From contig CM077005.1 of the NCBI GenBank assembly GCA_039090855.1, positions 78,054,607 to 78,118,606 on the forward strand: 64,000 nt of DNA, in the 5' to 3' direction. The position numbers were made by a program, and so were the translations under genes. This DNA is from Macrothele yani (lineage: Eukaryota > Arthropoda > Arachnida > Araneae > Macrothelidae). The notes under the pieces were generated by a model. That model searched no databases. It had not been told where the DNA came from and was given only the letters and a program-made list of their open reading frames with translations. Below are positions 57,335 through 64,000 of this stretch, piece after piece (positions within the stretch are counted from its first letter, which is position 1; each line of letters starts with the position of its first letter).

Positions 57335-57588
57335 AAATAACAGCACATGCCTAGGCCACATAAGTTGTGCCCGATTTCTTAGCCCCAGGCCATCTATGTT
57401 ACAACGCCTGCACCGTTTTGCCTAGTAACCTAATACTTCAAAACATGTAGAAGTTATGTCACCTAGCGGAAGTAATACAAAACAAAAACTGAAACCTATT
57501 AACAAGCTGAAGTTGCCAGTGCCAGCATGGCCCCTTACAACGATTTTTTTTTGCTGGAGCCTGCGCCCGCTGGCAGCGAAAGTGTTAA
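57335..57588 (+). mobile_element. piggyBac-type right end
   Basis: Ends gcccgctggcagcgaaagtg plus TTAA (57585-57588), the exact inverse of the terminus at 41243-41262. Its first 200 bp match 43624-43840 at moderate similarity. It is either the true right end of the element starting at 41239, displaced by the RTE cluster plus a duplication, or the end of a second copy. Confidence 0.75.
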
Positions 57589-58411
57589 ACCAGTATCTAA
57601 AGATCTGATAGTAAACATGATCAGATAGACATGAAATCAACTCATTTGAGAAGACAATCTTTTCAGTACTTGTCTCCATAATGCAGTACACATTCAAAGA
57701 ATTCTATCCTATGGTCACAACTGTTTGAATGGAATTAGTGCCCTAATGAATTTTATACAGATGACATCTACGTGATTTTACAGGCATCACACAGATTTGC
57801 GACTCTTTTTACACTTCCGTGCCACCTGCCAGGTTTTACTTTTTGGGGATTCTCTGTGATGACAGCAAGCCACGATTTGCTACTGCCCTCATTTTTGCAA
57901 AAGTGAAACAGCCGGCTCACAGACAACCATTTACAGTTCCTTACTCTAAAAGCAATTTGCTATTTTATTCACAGATCCTGACATAATTCCTCAAACATAA
58001 GGTAAACACAACTGCAAATACTATATTGACTTTAGGGCATTGGCATGTTGACATTTAAAGCACTAGATTTAACTTTGATTGGCAGCTACTTTTCATAACA
58101 TAAAGTTGACCACTTTTTTAACAGCAATATTTTACACAGCGACCACATATCTTTATGCCCCAAATATAAAATAATACAGTAGGATCTGCATAGTTCAAAC
58201 CAATAGAACTGTAAGGTTGCACCCCAAAATACTTAAACATTACAGAATATATCCCCCAACCTTCCTCCCCAGGGAAAAAAAATACTTACAAGGTATATAT
58301 TCACTTAACTAATAGAAAATCAAAAAGCTTCTAGCTAATTTAATGTAACATAATATTTGCATCTTTAAGGTATTAAACACCAGCAAAGTGCACATATTTA
58401 CGTGCAATTCA
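57589..58411. other. No gene seen; possible lone Tigger end
   Basis: AT-rich intron. cagtaggatctgcatagttc near 58179 resembles a Tigger/pogo terminus, without a visible partner. No myotubularin exon was found. Confidence 0.45.
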
Positions 58412-58429
58412 TTAATGACATATCATTAA

Positions 58430-58762
58430 ATGGCCAATCATTTACCCGAAGGTTCTTGGTCATTTTTTCTGGAAAATCACCAATATCCGAAGTTTGAAGA
58501 TATTAAAATTATTAAGAGCTGTAAAAACGAAAGGCAGTTGAGAATTGCAGAATCGGTATTAATTGAAAAAAACAGATCAAGATTGTGTAACATTAATGAG
58601 CCAAGCAACTTAAACAAACAATGGAAGGCATTAATAAAGATTGAACAACAGTTAAGAGGGAAAAAAAGAAAAGAGAGCAGCACTGACAATAGATGGCGCC
58701 AGAGACACAAAGAAGCAGAGATTGCGACTGAAGCTGGAACCTCAATGACTTTGCTCACTTGA
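58430..58762 (+). pseudogene. GIY-YIG endonuclease C-terminal fragment (Penelope-like)
   Basis: From residue about 13, FLENHQYPKFEDIKIIKSCKN is the segment after the histidine block of the Penelope-like GIY-YIG endonuclease (compare the family pattern H-x-F-x-F-x-x-x-x-I-x-x-x-x-N). RIAESVLIEKNRSRLCNINEPSN is its end, with the conserved Glu in AES and the Asn near the C-terminus. A basic tail (LRGKKRKESS) follows to a stop at 58760-58762. The first 12 codons come from the inverted terminal sequence and are not native. The GIY and YIG strands and the whole RT are absent. Confidence 0.7.
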
Positions 58763-58789
58763 GCTGTGGTGGGCAGAGTGACACAATGG

Positions 58790-58830
58790 CCTCCTGATGA
58801 CGATAGAAGTACTGTTGAAAGCGCTAGAGG
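58790..58830 (+). ncRNA. Hammerhead-like ribozyme motif, probably degenerate
   Basis: Stem I strands cctc (58790-58793) and gagg (58827-58830) pair; the core ctgatga (58794-58800) is exact; cgatag and ctgttg (58801-58806, 58812-58817) can form a six-pair stem II with loop aagta; gaaa (58817-58820) follows; agc/gct (58820-58825) forms a minimal stem III before the cleavage-site ta. The layout is a type I hammerhead with very short stem III, the kind reported in Penelope-like elements. The last g of stem II is also needed as core G12, so one G seems missing and activity is doubtful. Confidence 0.5.
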
Positions 58831-59289
58831 AGTGCGTATGACGGGCTGAATGAGGTTGGCACTTGCGATAGGGTTAGTACGGTGTTTGAAGCGGATGGAG
58901 CACTTTTTTAGTCACAGTTGACAAAGGTTTAACTGCCTGAGAATGTAAATATTGTAACTATGTACATAGTGGTTTTAACTGAATGTATGAATGAGTTGTA
59001 TAGTGTGTATATTTGAGTGGTTTTTATGGAGATGACGAGCTATGTTTATGTCTCAGACGGTATACTGAAACCTGCGTTTTTTGTCCAGTGAATAAAATAT
59101 ATATATAAAAAAAAACGATGTTTCATGACCAGAAGAACAAATCCCATAAGCAAGAAGTCTTTCAACCTTTGAAGGCCAACTACATTACATGATGATAATT
59201 GACGTGCTTGAAGTGTAACGGAAAAAAAATGACCAAGAACCTTCGGGTAAGTGATTGGTTATTTAATGATATGTCATTAATTTAATGTA

Positions 59290-59584
59290 AATAAACAACA
59301 GATTTAAGGCTTGTTTGCTTTTAAAACTGCAATTGCTTCTTTCTTGCAAAATTGCATCTTTCAGAAGCATAACATCTATTGGCATTCTTTCTTCCTGCTA
59401 TCCTATACTGTGCAGTGCTATCCCAAATGTGGTACTTCACTGTAAAGCATTGTAATAACAAACACAGTTATCACTCACAAGGACTAAGCTGCCATTACAG
59501 ATCACAACAACCACAGGAATTGTCGGTGTTGCCAATCTCATTTATTCATCTACAAATTACCCTTAGGAGAATACGACATCTTTC
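59290..59584 (-). repeat. Probable Gypsy 3' LTR
   Basis: On minus, after the last Gypsy coding segment (ending 59618) and an A/G-rich tract, a segment runs from tgtcgtattctcc (59584) to tttatttaca (59290), with the TG...CA ends of an LTR. The 5' LTR is outside the window, so this cannot be confirmed by comparison. Boundaries are tentative. Confidence 0.4.
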
Positions 59585-59617
59585 TTTTCATTTTTTTTTT
59601 TTGTTTTGTTTTTTTTG

Positions 59618-60498
59618 TTAGAGATTCAGTTTGTCAGGTGGGTGAATTTTTCGTCCAAAACAGGTGGTCATGGAAGTAAACTCAATAGGCATGCCAATGC
59701 ACTTACAAAAACGAGAGGGAACTTTTGACTCATGTATAGTTACATGGCGTTTATCTTTAGTTGGAGAGTTCTGAGGAAGGAGAGACCGATTAGGATCTGG
59801 TATAGTAAGCATAGGTGTAACATGGCTTTGAGAGTTCTCTGGGAGAGATGAACCTGGTGGGCATGCTAATGCTACTACTGGCTTTTTCGGCATGAATATA
59901 GCTTTTGCTGGATGAATACACTCTGTACTGCGACGAAGAATGGTGCCATCCTGAGTGGTAAATAAATAGAAACAGGGGTATCATCTCGAAAGTATCTATG
60001 TTATAAAAAACATAGATACTTTCGAGTATCTATGTTGAACTGGAGAGCCTGAAGACACTCAGTAGACAAAACTTTGTCAGTATTGATACTTTCGAGTATC
60101 TATGCCGGGCTGGGAGTGACTCAAAAATGGTGAGAATACCTTTTTTTTCTTTTTTTTTTTTTTTCGGACTCGAAAGTATCTGTTTAGTTACCATCCTGAG
60201 TGGTAACTAAAAAGGAATGGGGGTATCAAGCTTTGCAGATACAGTAGCGGAAATCCAGTAGCAATGCAACATTTTAAGTTTTACTGCCTGACCCTGTGCC
60301 AAGGATGGCGCTTTGTTATGAGGACCAGTTGTGGCATTTATACGCTGGTTCTCTCTGGAGAACTGGAGACGAGCAGAAGTTGAGGCACGAAGCAAATATG
60401 CTAGAGGATGTAATGGGATCAATGTTCGTGTAGGACATCCAAATAGATGCTGAGCTGGAGAAGGTAAGTCACCACGAGGAGCATTCCTCCAATTGCAT
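59618..60498 (-). pseudogene. Gypsy integrase C-terminal part
   Basis: Continues the integrase of 63197-64000 after removal of the insertion at 60499-63196. It has WRNAPRGDLPSPAQHLFGC, typical of the end of the Gypsy integrase core, then a basic region (LRASTSARLQFSRENQRIN), then GQAVKLKMLHCYWISATVSA, the small beta-barrel C-terminal domain. Near 59985-60190 a 200-bp segment with hairpins interrupts the frame. A last open stretch (59893-59618), rich in Pro and Ser, ends the pol frame. Confidence 0.75.
59948..60228. repeat. 38-bp duplication flanking a hairpin-containing insertion
   Basis: ccatcctgagtggtaa...gggtatca occurs at 59948-59984 and, with about six changes, at 60191-60228. Between them are about 205 bp with several copies of gatactttcgagtatctatg, including the near-perfect hairpin ctcgaaagtatctatgtt / aacatagatactttcgag (59986-60027). 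It interrupts the Gypsy integrase tail. The flanking duplication is too long for an ordinary transposon target duplication. Confidence 0.7.
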
Positions 60499-63196
60499 AC
60501 CTGCCAACTTTCAGAAACAGAAATCCGTAAAAAAAATTTATTGATACATTCGACGAAAATTCTTATCGATATATTTGATGAAAATTTTAATCAGTATATT
60601 CGATTAGATTACTTGTCGCACATATTGATTAAATGTACCCAACATATCGATTTAAAAATGATGTTACCTAAATCAAGTACAAACTTGTAATTGAAGTGAC
60701 TACAGATGTTTGAATTTATCGGCACATTTATACCAATTAAAATAGATTCAATACATAATTTCTCATTACTATGCTATCATTATGATCTATAAAGTGATAA
60801 AAATTTACTTTTACAGAAGTTTGCATCTAAAGAGAAGGATGTTCTACCCTTTCAATGGGATCGTGTCCCACGCCATCATGAAACATAATAAAATGTTTTC
60901 AAAAATGAACCATTTTCATGTTAGGCTTTTATCTTACGGAGACACGGACGATGAGACAACCAAATAAAAAAAAATGAAATAAGTAAGAGTGACTGAGAGA
61001 CACTAATTGGTAAATTATGTTCAACTAAAAATGAAATGAACAAACATTTTGTACGAATCGCATCGAGTTCATTATAACTTTTAACAAAGGAAGTCAATTT
61101 CGTTATTTTTTTTCCACGCAGTCAACGTTATATTTATGCTTGTCACTAGAAATATAATTTATAATATCATTCGTTCCACCATGCGAAACATCGACACGTA
61201 AAGCACATTTTCCATTTTTGAAGATTCCGCAATACACAGGAATTCCGCAGAACACACATCGCGGAATGTTTGATAGCACTTTTTTCCTCTTTTATATTGC
61301 TGCTCATAGCGAATCTCTAATACGAAATTTATTACCACTCGGAAAAAAAATGCAAGTAAAAACTGCTATAGTAAAATAGTAGCAGCTTAAAGAGTTGCAA
61401 TTTGAAGAGGAAAAAAATACTGATTGCAGAGAGCAACTGAAAGGTTCTTTCATCTAGAAACAAAGGTTTAGGTTTTAGTTACGAATGTCATACTCTGGGG
61501 TCCTCCATTCATTCCCCACATTCCTCAAAGGTGGATTGATGCCTTGTCTTTTACCAAATCTGACCCCTTTAACGGCATCCTTTATACTTCCAAATGGCAC
61601 TGATTTTATAGTTCTGTCTTCCCTTCCTGTTCTCTCCCTCCCCCTCATCTTAGTCTAGTTATTGCTTTACAAAAACAATTTGGGCCCATCAACGTCTGAA
61701 CTACCCTCTCTCCTGCAGTAAAACTAACACAATGTGTTTTGCCGGAACAAAACTAACAGTCTTTTACATCAGGCGTCGCGAGAAATGATACAGTCACTTC
61801 GTCGGTGACATCCTCCCCATCTCCCTTTGCTGCGTAGCCACGGCACAAAACGTTTGAACTAGGATTTTAATTCTGATCTTATATCTCTGCAAAAAAAAAA
61901 AAAAATATGGCTTAACATGACAAAATGCGGAATACACGTATTCTGTCTTAAAAATGAAAATCTCTAAATATCACACAATTCGGTTTGATAGAAGTTACAA
62001 AGCTAATGGCGTTTTTTTTTTTCAAATAGATAAAAAAAAGTCTACTCCCTCCCTAGATTAAACTCATGCTGTCAAAATCCGGATATTTTAAAATTCAGAG
62101 TTGTTTTCTAAAAGCCCAAAATTTCATACCTACAAAAAAGTGTGGGTTTGCAAAAGCAACAGTGCTCTTCACGATACTTTACTGTTTTCTTTACGAATCT
62201 TAGTATGAATTAATTGATACTGTATATTTTGCGTGTTTTTGCTTTATTATAGAACATTTTTTGTGCCTGTTAATTTCTAAATAGCTACCACAAACGCGTC
62301 AGTTTATAATTAAAAATTATACCCAAATTGGTCAATTTCCACGGGAGATATTGTGCTGAAATTCTAAAACGCGAGCGAACAAATCTCACGCATGTACTAC
62401 TGCACTGTCCCCGTGAATGCTGATAGCAACCATTTTCAATAGGATAGGTCCACTATGGGTGCTGAACAGCATACACAAACTTCATCACAATCATGCTTTG
62501 ATTTTACGCAAGTCATCACGCAAAAGGGCGGAAGAATGTAGCATTCTTTTGTTAGGTCGAATTTCTTGCCAGGGAAGAAGTCACGAAACCATGCCCCAAT
62601 GCATTTTTAATTTCTCAAAACTGGTAGTTTTTACTTAATTTCATCATGTTGGGTATCGATCTGAGCTTAAAAATTCCACAGATTTAAAATCCGTTTGAAT
62701 TTTTTTCTACGATAACTACGTTCTGAGATAGCATTTCGAACTAGGAGGAATAAAGGCACCTGTTCCAATGCAAAACACACACCATGCTGGCCTGCTGAGA
62801 AGTTGCGACTTGGGGAAACAAACAATGCGTTATCTGAAAAGAAGGTGGGAAACAGCGCGTGAGAGAGAGGGGGAAAGAACCGTGCCCAAGGTTAAACAAG
62901 CCCAGCTGGTTGGTGTTCTAGTGTTTGAAAAAGGCAAAACAATAACCTAAAACAAGGGAAAACTACAGCAAAATGCTCCCAAATAAACACATGTAACTGA
63001 AAACTTATTCATAACTTACATCAGCACTTTACTTTGAATGGATTAAGTTTAAAAAAAGTTTTAATAGTGGGTGCAAAATCATCAGAAAAAGAAAAAAATC
63101 TCGAAGAAATGCCAAATACGTAAATTTAAAATTTTGCCCGTAAAACAAGTCACATTTCCGTAAATTTTACGGGTAAACCGTAAAACCTGGCAGATA
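60499..63196 (-). mobile_element. 2.7-kb terminal-inverted-repeat transposon inserted in Gypsy
   Basis: Ends catacctgccaa (left) and ttggcagatatg-like inverse (right, ...cctggcagatatg) are inverted repeats that run into ccgtaaaa / ttttacgg motifs. Both sides carry caattg, and removing the element restores the Gypsy reading LLNWRNAP. A minus-strand zinc-finger segment is the only coding trace. The superfamily is not assigned; a hAT relation is possible from the finger. Similar termini appear near 30428 and, weakly, near 9120. Confidence 0.7.
60950..61310 (-). pseudogene. BED-like zinc-finger transposase start
   Basis: Read on minus from about 61305: RCVFCGIPVYCGIF (C-X2-C), then RVDVSHGGTNDIINYISSDKHK, the His-containing half, then a Lys-rich linker and, in a neighbouring frame, LVEHNLPISVSQSLL. 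This pattern (C-X2-C, hGG-nDi, S-KHK, then a helix with EHNLP) is seen at the N-terminus of several hAT-like transposases. The rest of the enzyme cannot be traced towards 60499, where the sequence has many stops. Family call is tentative. Confidence 0.5.
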
Positions 63197-64000
63197 TGCA
63201 ATTGAGTAGTGCCAAGTGCAAGTCAGATTGTTCTAGATCAATGCACTTTAACTTAGCAATTTGCACATCCCATTCTGCCAATCCATTTAATTTGGGATAA
63301 TGAGGACTGGATGTGAGGTGTATCTTCCAGTCTCCTGTGAAATTACGAAATCCTTCAGAGTTATACTGTGGACCATTGTCAGTTTCGAGGATATGAAGAA
63401 TGCCATGAGTGGCAAAAGCAACTTTTAAATACTTGACAACAGCTTGAGACGTTGGTTGACTTAGTTTTTTTAAATCAAAGTATCTGGAATAACTATCAAC
63501 TACAAGGTAGTAATGGTCACCCTTAAAGTCAAATAAATCTGATGCTACTCATTGCCATGGAAAATAGGGAACTGGTTTCATCAACAATGGTTCTGTGTTA
63601 GGAACACGAGCAGTTTGTTGACACGTTGGACATTTTTGAACAAATAGTTAAATACCTTTAGACATTCCATGGCAAAATATTATTTCTTGTGCATGATGTA
63701 AGGAAAGACTAGTACCCAGATGGCCCTGATGGATATGCTTGAGATATTTAGATTGAAGTACTCCAGGTATGATCAGTTGTTCAGCCTTGAACAACAGATT
63801 TTTGTATACAGATAATTCTTCACGATAATTCCAATACTTGTGCAAAGAAACAGGGATTTCCTTTGTTGTTGGTGGCCAAACTTTAAGGATAACTCTCTTG
63901 AGTTGTTGTAGTTTCTCGTCTTCATTTGTTGCTGCAGTCGGCTCTTGAAATGTTAATGAGGGAAGCGGTATATCAAGTAATGTTTCAAATTGTTCATGAT
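63197..64000 (-). pseudogene. Gypsy integrase N-terminal and core, continues past window
   Basis: Minus strand, entering from beyond base 64000. A zinc-binding domain (IHQGHLGTSLSLHHAQEIIFCHGMSKGI, with the C-X2-C half CPTCQQTA near 63630) is followed in mixed frames by the core: SDLFDF (first Asp), YLVVDSYSRYFDLKKL, ETDNGPQYNSEGF (second Asp, about 63370) and PHYPKLNGLAEWDVQIAKLK (the Glu replaced within LAEW). Stops and frameshifts abound, so it is inactive. RT would lie outside, to the right. Confidence 0.85.

Larger units (their letters stand above)
58412..59280 (+). mobile_element. Penelope-like element 3' fragment in long inverted termini
   Basis: The first and last 58 bp are inverted repeats (ttaatgacatatcattaaat... 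and ...atttaatgatatgtcattaa) with only about three differences. They enclose a GIY-YIG-type coding fragment, a hammerhead-like motif, a 3' UTR and a (TA)n/A-rich stretch near 59098-59115. Penelope-like elements often show truncation with inverted or partial repeats at the ends, but such near-perfect termini could also come from a host foldback. No clear duplication was found outside. Confidence 0.65.

Noticed and set aside
41239..57588. One single 16-kb piggyBac element carrying all RTE copies
   Set aside because: The right subterminal region is present twice, which a single element with insertions would not show. Kept as a finding, not as a feature.

Overview
This is eukaryotic nuclear DNA, AT-rich and packed with transposable elements, most probably from an arthropod (perhaps an arachnid). 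The organism is an inference from the mix of RTE-type and I-type LINEs, Tc1, Tigger, Merlin, piggyBac, Penelope-like, Copia and Gypsy elements and tRNA-derived SINEs; the species cannot be named from the sequence. There is nothing prokaryotic here: no operons, CRISPR arrays or rRNA.

The only host gene I can support lies on the minus strand. Two clean exons of a myotubularin-family phosphoinositide phosphatase (MTM1/MTMR1/MTMR2 subfamily) sit at 33016-32804 and 11702-11619. Both are phase 0, have AG/GT splice sites and encode consecutive stretches of the protein (end of the PH-GRAM domain, then the lead-in to the phosphatase domain). They are separated by a 21,101-bp intron. The parts of the gene before and after them were not found, so almost the whole window is probably intron of this gene.

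Layout. 1-1451: 3' part of an RTE LINE. 1519-2806: hAT/ZMYM1-like transposase relic. 3708-4585: deleted Tigger. 4640-5169: zinc-finger/coiled-coil relic (minus). 5261-7308: 2-kb composite repeat, present again inverted at 26395-28432. 7302-8016: foldback element. 8025-8777: piggyBac-like MITE built around a minisatellite. 10246-11385: Tc1 relic, followed by a MITE. 11619-11702: myotubularin exon. 12191-25831: Copia retrotransposon, split by an I-clade LINE (14377-23484) that is itself split by an RTE LINE (20074-23254); each layer has its own target-site duplication. 29327-34235: hAT-like MITEs, a second LINE family, a SINE, the other exon and RTE scraps. 34708-36340: Merlin element. 37640-38650: degenerate tandem repeats. 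40377-40591: SINE. 41239-57588: piggyBac pieces flanking a cluster of three near-full-length RTE copies (two head-to-tail on minus, one on plus). Two copies of a gag-only non-LTR element and a SINE are nested in the cluster. 58412-59280: Penelope-like GIY-YIG fragment with a hammerhead-like motif and long inverted termini. 59290-64000: Gypsy element on minus, split by a 2.7-kb terminal-inverted-repeat transposon.

The RTE family dominates and its copies look very similar, so it was active recently. The copy at 54148-57322 keeps one uninterrupted 960-codon frame but has lost a catalytic endonuclease residue. The most unusual observation is the gag-only element: two copies of different length join the same nucleotide of the RTE endonuclease region at their 3' ends, which suggests an element that targets another retrotransposon.
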